Part shown: positions 8,788 to 16,845 of the stretch, one piece after another | How positions within the stretch are numbered: position 1 is the stretch's first letter | How the letters are laid out: every line of letters starts with the position of its first letter | Assembly (NCBI GenBank): GCA_963709505.1 | Contig: CAVPXC010000029.1 | Location: forward strand, 124,001-188,000 | Source: CAVPXC01 sp963709505 | GTDB taxonomy: Bacteria > Chloroflexota > Anaerolineae > JAAEKA01 | Length of the DNA: 64,000 nt | Direction of reading: 5' to 3' | Notes under the pieces: model-generated | Told to the model about the DNA's origin: nothing | Seen by the model: only the letters and a program-made list of their open reading frames with translations | The model's database searches: none | Program-made: the position numbers and the translations under genes

Positions 8788-9971
8788 TCACTTTTGAATG
8801 CGCTCTACAACCGGTAAACCAGACAACGCTATCTGCGGCACCGCCGGCAGCTGGCTATCGTCGGTGAGTGCGTTGAGGAAGGCCACCAAATCTGCCTTTT
8901 CTTCTATGAGTCAAGTCGAAGCCTTTGAGCAGCGGATCGACACGGGCAAAGCCCTTCGCCCGCCCCGCGCCATCGGCGTAGAATTGTACCACTTCGTCTA
9001 AAGTGGCTAAGGCGCCGTTGTGCATGTAAGGTGCGCTTAAGGCGACGTTGCGCAAGGTCGGCACTTTAAAAGCACCCTTGGTTCCCTTTTCGCTCACCGC
9101 CGCCCGGCCCAAGTCGTCGCTTGGTATACCTGTGACACGGAAGTTTTCGAGCGCAAAGAGCGGCGGCTGGTGACACTCGGCGCAATGGATACGCTCAGAG
9201 AAGAAAAGCGCCATGCCGCGCTGCTGCTGGGCCGTCAACGCAGCCGAATTGCCGGCCGCATAGCGGTCATACGCGCTGTCTTGACTGATTAAGGTGCGCT
9301 GAAAGGCAGCTAAGGCGCGAGTGACGTTGTCGAATGTGACAGCATCGGCGCCGCTTTCGCCGAAGGCCTCGCTCAAACAGCTCAACGTAGGCTGGGATCG
9401 CGCGCAGCCTGGCTTCGGCCTCGGCCGGGTCGATCGCCATCTCGTTGGGCAGCGTGAGCGGCAGCCGCGCTTGCGATTCCAGCGACTCCTCACGGCCGTC
9501 CCACAGCAGAAAGCGGTTGAAGCCCGTGTTCCACAGCGCCGACACATTGCGCGCCGGCGCGCCAGGTCGCGGCGTGCTGATCGTTTGCCCGTTGGAAAAG
9601 CCCAGGTCCGGGTGATGGCAGGTCGCGCACGACATCGTCTTGCTCGTCGAGAGTATCGGGTCGTAGAACAACTGCCGGCCCAATTCGACCGTGGCCGGCG
9701 TGGTTGGGTTGTCGGATGGAGTCAGGATCGGCGGCCAGTCTTGAGATGGCGTTGGCAGCGAGATCGCTGCGATTGTCGCAACTGCGGTCGGCTCGGGCGT
9801 TGGGGTGGGTGATGCGCAGGCTGCGAGCAGCAGAGATATCACAACGAATGAGACAACGAATGGGGGGGCGGAAGGTGGAGAGTGGAGGGTGGAGGGTGGA
9901 GGTGGAGGGTGGAGGACGGAAGGTGAGCGACGGATGCAGAAAAGTGGGCGATAGACGGTTGCTGCCTCCAC
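8788..9971 (-). CDS. Diheme cytochrome c peroxidase/MauG-family lipoprotein (frameshifted)
   Basis: Two c-type heme motifs are visible, CATCHH (with downstream LGFSNG) and CAECHQ, arranged as in bacterial di-heme cytochrome c peroxidases and MauG relatives, which work outside the membrane. GREESLESQA and VPTLRNVALSAPYMHNG are further family landmarks. The N-terminus has a lipobox-like segment ISLLLAACAS followed by a Pro/Thr-rich linker, so the protein is probably an anchored lipoprotein. Frameshifts near 9370 and near 8907 split it; the last part (EEKADLVAFLNAL...RIQK) ends at 8788. The codons before the lipobox come from word repeats (ACAACGAATG and GGAGGGTGGA families), so the start at 9971 is uncertain and the original signal peptide may have been altered by them. 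Confidence 0.82.
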
Positions 9972-10015
9972 TCTTTAACTCTCCACTCTCCACTCTTCAC
10001 TCGATATCCTTCACC
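9838..10015. repeat. Word repeats (ACAACGAATG and GTGGAGGGTGGA families)
   Basis: A short ACAACGAATG-type repeat (9839-9866) is followed by tandem GTGGAGGGTGGAGG words and, further right, their reverse complements (CTCCACTCTCCACTC). The first part reappears inverted at 12.15-12.18 kb. The block overlaps the 5' end of the peroxidase gene. Confidence 0.7.
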
Positions 10016-10061
10016 GTCAATTCGTCGCATCATTCATTGTCTCCATTCGCCTGATATTCTC

Positions 10062-10479
10062 TCAGGCTCCGGCCTGCGCCACACGCACGCGATCCTCGTT
10101 CATCGTGTCGCTGGTGTAGCGACGCAATCCAGGGTAGCGCCTGGCGATCCAAAGGGTTAACACGACCGTGGCAATGCCGCCGCTGGCAATCGCGAAGGGT
10201 ACGCCAAAGGCTGCGGCGACCATGCCGGCCTCCATCTCACCTAGCTGCGGCCCGCCCATGAAGAAGATCATATTGATGCCGGTCATGCGCCCGCGCAGCC
10301 GGTCGGGGGTCATGATCTGGCGGATGGTTGCACGGATCACCGTGGACACCGTGTCTGATGTGCCAATTGATTGCGACGAACTGCATTTGGTTGCCGACAA
10401 CGGAGATGAAATTGCCGGACCAGAGCAAGCGGTAGTCACGATGCTGCAAGGCGACGAAGCGTCCACCGACGGTTGCCAT
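10062..10479 (-). pseudogene. MFS transporter remnant with large internal deletion
   Basis: Starts at 10479 with MATVGGRFVALQHRDYRLLW and SGNFISVVGNQMQFVAINWH, the first cytoplasmic segment and helix of EntS-like major facilitator exporters. It then shifts frame and resumes with STVIRATIRQIMTPDRLRGR, MTGINMIFFMGGPQLGEMEA and the final helices, which in intact members lie some 250-300 residues later. The middle of the protein is therefore missing, with one frame change at the joint. Intact relatives are about 400-430 residues; only about 135 codons remain. A transporter with two or three helices left is unlikely to work. The gene lies beside the longest palindrome in the window. Confidence 0.8.
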
Positions 10480-10549
10480 AGTGGGTTCATTAAACCAGCA
10501 ACTGCACGGCAGCACAAATTCCTCATTGCGTGTGCGACGCTTTGTCGTG

Positions 10550-10632
10550 CCGGGTGTATTTCAAGTTGGGGGCAGACCCTTCGGGTTTTCCGCAAACCCG
10601 AAGGGTCTGTCCCCAACTTGAAATACACCCGG
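10550..10632. repeat. Long perfect palindrome, 83 bp
   Basis: Outer arms CGGGTGTATTTCAAGTTGGG and its complement enclose an inner palindrome with GACCCTTCGGGT arms and a TTTCCGCA-like centre. The inner part resembles the 32-bp palindrome family and shares its arm with the element at 134-231. There is no T-tract, so it is not a typical terminator. Confidence 0.85.
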
Positions 10633-10647
10633 TCGTGCCAAACGGTT

Positions 10648-10676
10648 TGACAGCCCACAGACAATGGGCTATAATC
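10648..10676 (+). promoter_or_regulatory. Consensus promoter ahead of T-box
   Basis: TTGACA at 10648-10653 and TATAAT at 10671-10676 with a 17-base spacer match the sigma-70/sigma-A consensus exactly. It drives the T-box leader, then the methyltransferase and probably valS. Confidence 0.8.
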
Positions 10677-10689
10677 CTTGCACTTGAAA

Positions 10690-10961
10690 ACTGTACAACG
10701 ACTGCGAACCGGAGGAGTAAGCGGCACGCCGTCGACAGCAAAGACAGGCCATCGGCTGAGAGCCTGCCTCGACATGAGCACCGCTGAAGGTCGCCGGGAA
10801 GTTGGATGGCCGAAGGCCGGCTGCATGCTGCAGGTGGCAGTAAGCTATTCCGGGTGAGCCCGTTATAGCGTAAGAGTGGACAGTCCGCCCGGTGGCCGGC
10901 TGCCAAACAAGGTGGTACCACGAAAGCCCCTTTTCGTCCTTGTGATGGAAAGGGGCTTTTT
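10690..10961 (+). promoter_or_regulatory. T-box riboswitch leader
   Basis: The T-box sequence AAGGTGGTACCACG lies at 10909-10922, immediately before a strong terminator, with AGTGG about 30 bases upstream as in the stem III/antiterminator region. The leader begins just after a consensus promoter, and GGAGGAGTAAGCGGC and CTGAAGGTCGCC upstream fit a stem I with AG-bulge and specifier-loop features. T-boxes read tRNA charging by pairing a specifier codon with the anticodon and the T-box bulge with the free CCA end. A GTC (Val) specifier within GAAGGTCG is possible and would fit valS downstream, but the fold was done by eye and the specifier is tentative. An alternative is a different amino acid serving the methyltransferase gene. 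Confidence 0.85.
10923..10961 (+). terminator. T-box-controlled intrinsic terminator
   Basis: AAAGCCCCTTTT (10923-10934) pairs with AAAGGGGCTTTTT (10949-10961), giving a stem followed by a T-run. It overlaps the end of the T-box so that uncharged tRNA would favour the alternative antiterminator. Confidence 0.85.
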
Positions 10962-11001
10962 GCATGATACGGCGTACGCAATTCCTGGCCGTAAGAACAT
11001 C

Positions 11002-11056
11002 TGGTTCCGGGTTCCGGGTTCCGGGTTACGAGTTCCGAGTTACGAGTTACGCACAA
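11002..11056. repeat. GGTTCCGGGTTCCGGGTTAC word repeats
   Basis: Direct repeats of GGTTCCG and GAGTTACGAGTT words lie between the T-box terminator and the methyltransferase start. Unlike the other word-repeat blocks, no complementary arm is evident close by. Confidence 0.6.
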
Positions 11057-11082
11057 CCAGTGTGTAGATCGGCGAGCACCCC

Positions 11083-11856
11083 ATGACCGAATGGTGGCAA
11101 GACCTGTTCGACGAGAAATATCTAAAGCTTTTTGCCGAGGCCCGCAATCCCTTGCGGACGGTGCAGGAGGTGGAAGGCCTGATGGCTCTCATGCAGCTTC
11201 ACGGCGTGCCTGAAGGCGGCCAAGTGCTCGACCTGGCGTGCGGCTACGGCCGTATCACGCTGCCGCTCGCCGAGCTTGGCTATCGGATGACAGGTTACGA
11301 TCTGTCGTCCGTGTTGTTGGGCCGGGCGAGGATTGCCACTGAGCAAACTGGCGTGGACGTCGAATGGCATCAAGGCGACATGCGCGACCTGCCCGCCGGC
11401 TGGTCTGGCCGATTTGACGCTGCGATCAATATCTTTTCGGCGTTTGGCTATTTCGACCGGCCGGAGGAGAACCAGCGAGTACTCGAGGCTGTGGCGGATG
11501 TGCTCAAGCCGGGCGGCGTGTTCATCATCGACCAGAACCATCGCGACGGCCTGGCTCATAACTACCGGCCCACCGACTGGTTCGAGATCGACGATCTGCT
11601 GATCTGCACGAGCCGGCAGTTCGATGCCATCAGCGGGATCAACACCGAGTACTGGCTGTGGACGGACGAGCATGGCGAGCGCCAGAGCCTGTATTTCAAA
11701 ATCCACGTCTACACGGCTACCGAGTTGACACGCATGCTACGCCAGGCCGGGCTCGAACCGATAGCCTACCACGGCCAATTGGCCTCGCCGCCCGACGACT
11801 ATCCGTTTGATCCGTTTACGAGCCGGCTGGTCGTGGTAGCGCACAAGCCGCGCTAA
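11083..11856 (+). CDS. Class I SAM-dependent methyltransferase
   Basis: Predicted 257-residue Rossmann-fold methyltransferase. Motif I is VLDLACGYGRITLPLAELGY (about residues 46-65), followed by the acidic GYDLS end of strand 2 and a DMRDLP loop, then the INIFSAFGYF substrate-pocket region and KPGGVFIIDQNH, the usual motif III-like strand. The acceptor is unknown; similar proteins are often annotated only as small-molecule methyltransferases. It is the first gene after the T-box, about 120 bases from the terminator, and valS follows some 370 bases later, so it may be co-transcribed and amino-acid-starvation controlled. Frame intact. Confidence 0.8.
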   Translation: MTEWWQDLFDEKYLKLFAEARNPLRTVQEVEGLMALMQLHGVPEGGQVLDLACGYGRITLPLAELGYRMTGYDLSSVLLGRARIATEQTGVDVEWHQGDMRDLPAGWSGRFDAAINIFSAFGYFDRPEENQRVLEAVADVLKPGGVFIIDQNHRDGLAHNYRPTDWFEIDDLLICTSRQFDAISGINTEYWLWTDEHGERQSLYFKIHVYTATELTRMLRQAGLEPIAYHGQLASPPDDYPFDPFTSRLVVVAHKPR

Positions 11857-11878
11857 TCCGGCCCCTCTTCCCACTCTT

Positions 11879-11914
11879 CCTCCTCCCCCTCGGAGGGGGA
11901 GGCCGGGAGGGGGT
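11879..11914. repeat. CTCCCCCTCGGAGGGGGAGG palindrome
   Basis: Same element as at 3786-3826 but in opposite orientation, with the G-rich extension GGCCGGGAGGGGGTC on the right. Confidence 0.75.
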
Positions 11915-11916
11915 CG

Positions 11917-12063
11917 AATGGCTGGCAAACAGAGGTCTTTCCCCTGCGCTACCGCATCTGGCAGCGCAGGGACTTGGTCGAGCTCATGGAACAAGCCGAA
12001 CTCGCCAACGTGCGCGAAGTCGAATGCGACTGCGAAGTGCGGCTGGCGGGAAGAAAGCTCTGA
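11917..12063 (+). pseudogene. Methyltransferase C-terminal remnant
   Basis: About 48 codons in one frame read EVFPLRYRIWQRRDLVELME, QAELANVREVECDCEVRLAG and RKL, then stop at 12061. This is the typical last segment of small SAM-dependent methyltransferases, where a strand-helix-strand ends in a KKL or KKP tail. There is no start codon in that frame and no upstream domain; the sequence to its left is the G-rich palindrome. It looks like the end of a second methyltransferase gene truncated by or joined to the repeat. Confidence 0.55.
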
Positions 12064-12065
12064 CA

Positions 12066-12184
12066 GGAATATCACAGCGAATGGCCGACAGCGAATGGCG
12101 GATTGCGGATAGTGCATATCACAACGAATGCCACTCTCCAAACCTCCGTTCTCCATTCGTTGTCACATTCGTTGTGATATCTGA
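12066..12184. repeat. Inverted ATATCACAACGAATG word-repeat element
   Basis: ATATCACAGCGAATGGC with related words on the left and CCATTCGTTGTCACATTCGT on the right can pair across the block. The right arm is the reverse complement of the short repeat at 9839-9866. It lies in the valS leader. Confidence 0.7.
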
Positions 12185-12222
12185 CCCGCCCTCCAATTTC
12201 AATTCAATCATCGAGGTTTCAC

Positions 12223-15187
12223 ATGACCAACTCATCTTTTGACATGCCCAAAACCTACGATTTCACGGCCGCCGAGCAGCGGCTGTACGACTGGTGGGAA
12301 GTCGCAAGGCTGGTTCAAACCGGAAGCGGCCGGCCCTGATGCCGAGCCGTTCGTGATCTCCATCCCGCCGCCCAACGTGACCGGCGTCCTGCACCAGGGG
12401 CATGCGCTGTTCGTGGCCGTGGAGGACCTGATGATCCGCTACCAGCGCATGCAGGGGCGGGCGGCGCTGTGGGTGCCGGGCACCGACCACGCCGGCATCG
12501 CGACCCAGCTCCAGGTCGAGCGCAAGCTGCGCGACGAGGGCTCCAGCCGCGAGCAGATCGGTCGCGAGAAGTTCCTGGAGGCGTGTTGGGACTGGAAAGA
12601 TAAGCACCATGGCCGCATCGTCAGCCAATTGCGCCGCCTGGGCGCGAGCTGCGATTGGGAGCGCGAGCGCTTCACCATGGACGAAGGCCTCAATCGCGCC
12701 GTGCGCGAGGCCTTCGTGCGCCTGTATCGCATGGGCTTGATCTACCAAAGCGAGTACATCGTGAACTGGTCGCCCGGCCTGCAGACCGCAGTCAGCGACG
12801 TCGAAGTGGAGTACAGCGAAGAGCAGGGCACGCTCTACTACTTCAAGTACCCGATTGCCGGCCATCACCTCGACGAAGGCCCCGGCCATGGCTACATTCC
12901 GGTGGCGACAACTCGCCCCGAAACCATCCTGGCCGATACGGCCGTGGCCGTGCATCCCGACGACGAGCGCTACCGGCACCTGATCGGCAGCACCTGCCTG
13001 GTGCCGATGCTCAACCGCACCATTCCGGTGATCCACGATACGTATGTGTCGATGGACTTCGGCACCGGCGCGCTCAAGATCACCCCCGGCCACGACCCGA
13101 ATGACTTCGAGATCGGCCAGCGGCATGGGCTGCCGATCATCGGCGTGATGAACAAGGACGCCACACTCAACGCCGAAGCCGGGCCGTACGCGGGCATGGA
13201 CCGCTACGAGGCGCGCAAGCGGCTCTGGGAAGACATGCGCGCGGCCGGGCTGGTGATCAAGGAAGAGCCCTACACCATGACCGTGCCGCGCGCCCAGCGC
13301 GGCGGCGAGGTGATCGAGCCGCTGATCAGCAAGCAGTGGTTCGCCAATATGGAGGCCATGACCAGGCTGGGCCTTGCGGCCGTGCGCAGCGGCCGGATCA
13401 GGATCATCCCCGATCGCTTTACCAAGGTGTACTATCACTGGCTGGAGAACCTGCGCCCCTGGTGCATCAGCCGCCAGTTGTGGTGGGGCCACCGCATCCC
13501 TGTTTGGTACGGCCCGGATGGACAGGTGTTCGTGGCTCTTAGCGAGGAAGAGGCACAGGCTCAAGCTGCCAAACATTACGCCAGATCGGACCGATCTTCT
13601 GAGATCGGTCCGATCTCGACCGCCCCATCTACGGCCATTCCTTTGGAACAGGACCCCGATGTGCTCGACGCCTGGTTCAACTCAGGACTGGACCGATCTT
13701 CAGGTCTCGGTTCGGTTGCGGTCTCCCCATCCACGGCCATTCCATTGGAACAGGACCCCGACGTGCTCGACACCTGGTTCAGCTCCGGCCTGTGGCCGTT
13801 CAGCACCTTGGGCTGGCCGGAAGATACGGCCGACCTGCGGCGCTACTATCCGAGCGACGTGATGGAGACCGGCTACGACATTCTGTTCTTCTGGGTGGCG
13901 CGCATGATCATGCAGGGCCTGCTGTACACCAACGACATCCCGTTCCACACGGTGTATTTGCACGGGCTGGTCAGGGACGAGCAGGGCCGCAAGATGTCCA
14001 AGACCTACGGCAACGTGATCGACCCCATCGAGGTGATGGACGAGTTCGGCGCGGATGCGCTGCGTTTCACGCTGTTGACCGGCTCGACGCCCGGCAACGA
14101 CATGAACCTGAGCATCGACCGCGTCCGCGCCAACCGCAATTTCGCCAACAAGATCTGGAACGCGACACGTTTTACTGTGGCGAATCTGGGCAAGTTGGCG
14201 GAGAGTCAGAGTCCAGAGGTCAGAGGTCAGAGGTCAGAGAATCAGAGGAGCAGGAGCACAGTGGTGACCTGCTGACCTCTGACACTCTGACCTCTGACGC
14301 TCTGACTCTGGCCGATCGCTGGATCGAAAGCCGGTTGAATCAGACGATCCAAGAAGCGACGCGGCTGTTCGAGGCGTATCAGTTTGGCGAGGCTGGCCGG
14401 CAGGCTTACGAGTTTCTCTGGAACGACTTCGCCGACTGGTACATCGAGATCGCCAAGACGCAATTGGCCGCAGGCGGCGCCCAGGCCGCGCACACGGCGG
14501 GCATGCTCGTCAAGGTGCTGGATCAGACGCTGCGGCTGCTGCACCCGTTCATTCCGTTTGTGACCGAGGACATCTGGCAAAACCTCGAGCCACGCTGGCC
14601 GTCGGGTCCGCCACGCTGGCCGTAGGGGCAGGCCTTGCGCCTGCCCAGGATTGGCCCGAGGCGTTGATCATCGCCTCCTGGCCTGAGGCAGGCAAGACCG
14701 ACGGTCGCGCCGAAGCCGACTTCGAACGTGTGCAAGAAATCATCCGTGCGATCCGCAACGCCCGCTCTGAGTACAACGTGCCGCCGGGACGTCGTATCGG
14801 CGCGGTGATCAACGCTGGCGAACACTTGCCGCTGATCGAGCGCGAGCAGGCGGTAATCGCCAGCCTGGCCACACTTGACCTCGCGCACGTGCAACTTGGG
14901 CAGAACCCTGGAGATTCCTGCCGCAGTCCGTGCAGCTCGTGGCCGGCGGCGTGACCATCGCCCTGCCGCTGGCCGACCTGGTGGACCTGGATGCGGAGAT
15001 CATTCGCCTGCGCAAAGAGCTGGCAAACGCCGAAAAGATGGTCTCCAGCACAGCTGCCCGTCTGGCCAACCCCGGTTTTACCGACAACGCACCGGCCAAC
15101 GTGATCGACGGCGCGCGCAAGCAGTTGGCCGAGTGGGAAAACAAGAAAGCCCAGATCGAAGAGCGCCTGCGGGCACTTGAGGCATAG
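12223..15187 (+). CDS. valS: Valyl-tRNA synthetase (frameshifted, with palindrome insertions)
   Basis: Class I aminoacyl-tRNA synthetase that charges tRNA-Val. From ATG 12223 (MTNSSFDMPKTYDF): PPPNVTGVLHQGHAL (HIGH-type), the CP1 editing domain with TTRPETILADTAVAV, RKMSKTYG (KMSKS), the anticodon-binding domain (LADRWIESRLN, FIPFVTEDIWQ) and a C-terminal coiled coil (EIIRLRKELANAEK). Frame breaks lie near 12297, 14200-14290, 14630 and 14910. Three regions hold repeats: a 102-bp tandem duplication (13589-13792) whose first unit starts in a 32-bp-family palindrome; a CAGAGGT/ACCTCTG block (14200-14310) in the anticodon-binding domain; and a GTAGGGGCAGG palindrome (14621-14645) that adds a stop. 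A T-box lies upstream. Whether the product is functional is uncertain; it appears to be the only valS here. Confidence 0.9.
13583..13616. repeat. 32-bp-family palindrome inside valS
   Basis: Arms GATCGGACCGAT and ATCGGTCCGATC surround the centre CTTCTGAG, with one further pairing base at each end. It is translated in frame as SDRSSEIGPIS. A decayed copy of the same unit follows about 100 bases later. Confidence 0.85.
13589..13792 (+). repeat. 102-bp in-frame tandem duplication in valS
   Basis: Two successive 34-codon units, 13589-13690 and 13691-13792. Both contain PSTAIPLEQDPDVLD followed by WF and SGL. They begin DRSSEIGP and DRSSGLGS respectively. The family normally has this segment once, just before WPFSTLGWPE. 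Confidence 0.9.
14200..14310. repeat. CAGAGGTCAGAGGTC / GACCTCTGACAC word palindrome in valS
   Basis: Left arm has CAGAGGTCAGAGGTCAGAGG direct repeats and the right arm GACCTCTGACACTCTGACCT. It splits the valS frame between the GKLAE segment and LADRWIESRLN of the anticodon-binding domain. Confidence 0.8.
14621..14645. repeat. GTAGGGGCAGGCCTTGCGCC palindrome in valS
   Basis: Member of the GTAGGGGCAGG family that also occurs three times after 21.2 kb and near 42.14 kb. Its TAG closes the preceding valS frame. Confidence 0.8.
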
Positions 15188-15218
15188 TAGCTCTGGCGCC
15201 ATGCAGCCGCTTGAGTTT

Positions 15219-15282
15219 GCGAGTGTGCGGGTTTGCGAGTACCATGGGTTCTCCTGGTATGCCGGCGAACCCGCACACTCGC
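15219..15282. repeat. Inverted repeat with GCGAGTGTGCGGGTT arms
   Basis: Fifteen-base arms at 15219-15233 and 15268-15282 are exact reverse complements, with a smaller inner hairpin (ACCATGGGTTCTCCTGGT). It lies between valS and the lipoprotein gene. Confidence 0.8.
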
Positions 15283-15293
15283 TTTATTCAGCC

Positions 15294-16214
15294 ATGCGAC
15301 TCCGATCTATCTCCATTCTGCTCATCCTGCTCTTGTCCGCCTGCTCGCTCCCCGACGCCGGCTCCACACCGGCTGCGCCTGATAGGACGCCGGAGGCTGC
15401 GGCTGCGATTCCCGACCAATGTCGAGGCGATGGCGCAGTGCAGACCTGGCAACTATTGCCGGTGCAGCCGGCAACGTCCGAATTGATGGCGGCCTATGAC
15501 GACCGCGAGGTGGTCGAGTTTTCTGGCGCGGTCTTTGGAAGCGACGACGACCCATCGCGGCAGCCGCACCGCCGTTACCTGATCCGCGAGGCGGCCGAGG
15601 GGATTACCGTCACGCTTGACTACCAAGGCGACCCGCCGCCGCTGGCCGTCGGCCCGCGCTATCGCTTCGTAGCCTGGGCCGACTTTGTGCCGCCGCCAGC
15701 CAAGCCGCTCACCGCAACTGTGACTCCAACCCCGGTGAATCAGCTCCCGGACGCGGCCAGCTACGAGCTGCAGGTGCACGATTCGATCGGGCTGCTCTTT
15801 CTGGGCCTGACCGACACGGACCTCGCCGACGATCCGTTGGGCATTGAAGTGAGCGATGCCGAGGGCGATTGCCCGGCAGTGGTGATCACCAACAACCCCT
15901 GTGTCGAAACTCGCCAGGTTCAGCCGCTGCGCATCCGCTGGGGCGATGACGAGATCACGCTCTATCCGGGCGAAGATGGCCAGCTTGAACACCAGGGCAT
16001 GACCTACGATGTGTCGGTGTTTCGCAACCGCCAGGTGACCTATGCGGAGCCGGCCTGTGCCGGCTATAGCGAGCACAAGCGCTCTCTGCGCATCGATCGC
16101 ATCGATCCGCCGCCGGTTCTGCCGGCGCCGCCCGAACCGCTGACGACAACCGTTCCCCTCACAGGGACCCTTCCGATCACGGACGGTGCGCCTAAAAGTA
16201 GCGCGAGCCAATAA
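15294..16214 (+). CDS. Predicted lipoprotein of unknown function
   Basis: Predicted 306-residue protein from ATG 15294. MRLRSISILLILLLSACSLP is a clear type II signal peptide with lipobox LSAC, followed by a Pro/Ala-rich linker, so it should be anchored on the outer face of the membrane. The body is rich in beta-strand-like segments (YRFVAWADFVPP, QPLRIRWGDDEITLYPGEDG) and contains at least four Cys that could form disulfides. The C-terminus is Pro/Thr-rich. I do not recognise the family. A longer frame from 15177 crosses the palindrome and gives no signal peptide, so the internal ATG was preferred. The next gene starts five bases after its stop, suggesting co-transcription with arfB. Confidence 0.7.
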   Translation: MRLRSISILLILLLSACSLPDAGSTPAAPDRTPEAAAAIPDQCRGDGAVQTWQLLPVQPATSELMAAYDDREVVEFSGAVFGSDDDPSRQPHRRYLIREAAEGITVTLDYQGDPPPLAVGPRYRFVAWADFVPPPAKPLTATVTPTPVNQLPDAASYELQVHDSIGLLFLGLTDTDLADDPLGIEVSDAEGDCPAVVITNNPCVETRQVQPLRIRWGDDEITLYPGEDGQLEHQGMTYDVSVFRNRQVTYAEPACAGYSEHKRSLRIDRIDPPPVLPAPPEPLTTTVPLTGTLPITDGAPKSSASQ

Positions 16215-16218
16215 CACA

Positions 16219-16647
16219 GTGTCCGAACAATTTCTTTCGATCAACGATACGGTCACAATTCCCCTGGACGAGCTAAGCTTCCGCTACGCCCGCAGCAGCG
16301 GGCCGGGCGGGCAGCATGTGCAGCGCACGGAGACCAAGGTCGAGCTGCTGTTTGACTTGGCCGGCTCGCCGAGCCTGAGCGAGGAGCAGCGCCAGCTGGC
16401 CCTTAGCCGCCTGGGGGGCCGGGTTGACAGCCAGGGCGTGCTCCATCTCGTGTCGCAAACCGGTCGCAGCCAGCTCGACAACCGGGAGGAGGTCGTCGAG
16501 CGCTTTCGGCGGCTGCTGGCGGCGGCCCTTAAGCCGGCCAAGAAACGCACGCCTACCCGGCCTGGTGCGGCCGCCCGACAGCGCCGGCTGGAGGCCAAGC
16601 GGCGACGCGGTCAGGTCAAACAGTTGCGACGCACCGCGTCATCGTGA
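16219..16647 (+). CDS. arfB: Ribosome-rescue peptidyl-tRNA hydrolase, RF-1 domain (ArfB/YaeJ type)
   Basis: Predicted 142-residue protein from GTG 16219. The segment RYARSSGPGGQHVQRTETKV carries the universal GGQ motif that catalyses peptidyl-tRNA hydrolysis in the ribosome. The codon-recognition domains of RF1/RF2 are absent, and the C-terminus is a long basic tail (KPAKKRTPTRPG...RRLEAKRRRGQVKQLRR) that in ArfB inserts in the empty mRNA channel. Length and layout match ArfB/ICT1 proteins, which rescue ribosomes stalled at mRNA ends. The GTG was chosen because it follows the upstream stop by only four bases and family members start close to this point; an earlier GTG at 16186 would overlap the lipoprotein gene. 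Confidence 0.88.
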   Translation: MSEQFLSINDTVTIPLDELSFRYARSSGPGGQHVQRTETKVELLFDLAGSPSLSEEQRQLALSRLGGRVDSQGVLHLVSQTGRSQLDNREEVVERFRRLLAAALKPAKKRTPTRPGAAARQRRLEAKRRRGQVKQLRRTASS

Positions 16648-16659
16648 AATGTGAAGTTT

Positions 16660-16689
16660 TTGACAAGAGCTATTGGCGCATGCTATAAT
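16660..16689 (+). promoter_or_regulatory. Promoter of the Rieske/cytochrome b operon
   Basis: TTGACA at 16660-16665 and TATAAT at 16684-16689, spacer 18 bases. A short hairpin (ACCGGATG TCTCG CATCTGGT, 16721-16741) lies in the leader, and AGGAGG precedes the Rieske ATG. Confidence 0.75.
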
Positions 16690-16845
16690 CGTGCTACCTT
16701 TCTTAACCCACCACCATAACCGGATGTCTCGCATCTGGTTACTCTCGGTATCGCTTGACAATTCCTCTGGCATGGCGCCCAAACCGTAGTATCGGTGTGC
16801 TGATGAGCCAGAGGTCTCAGGCGCACTCAGGAGGTTTATCGGTTT

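Noticed and set aside
12263..13576. Minus-strand frame of 437 codons opposite valS
   Set aside because: His/Ala/Gly/Arg-rich shadow of valS codons; no motif and no start region of its own.
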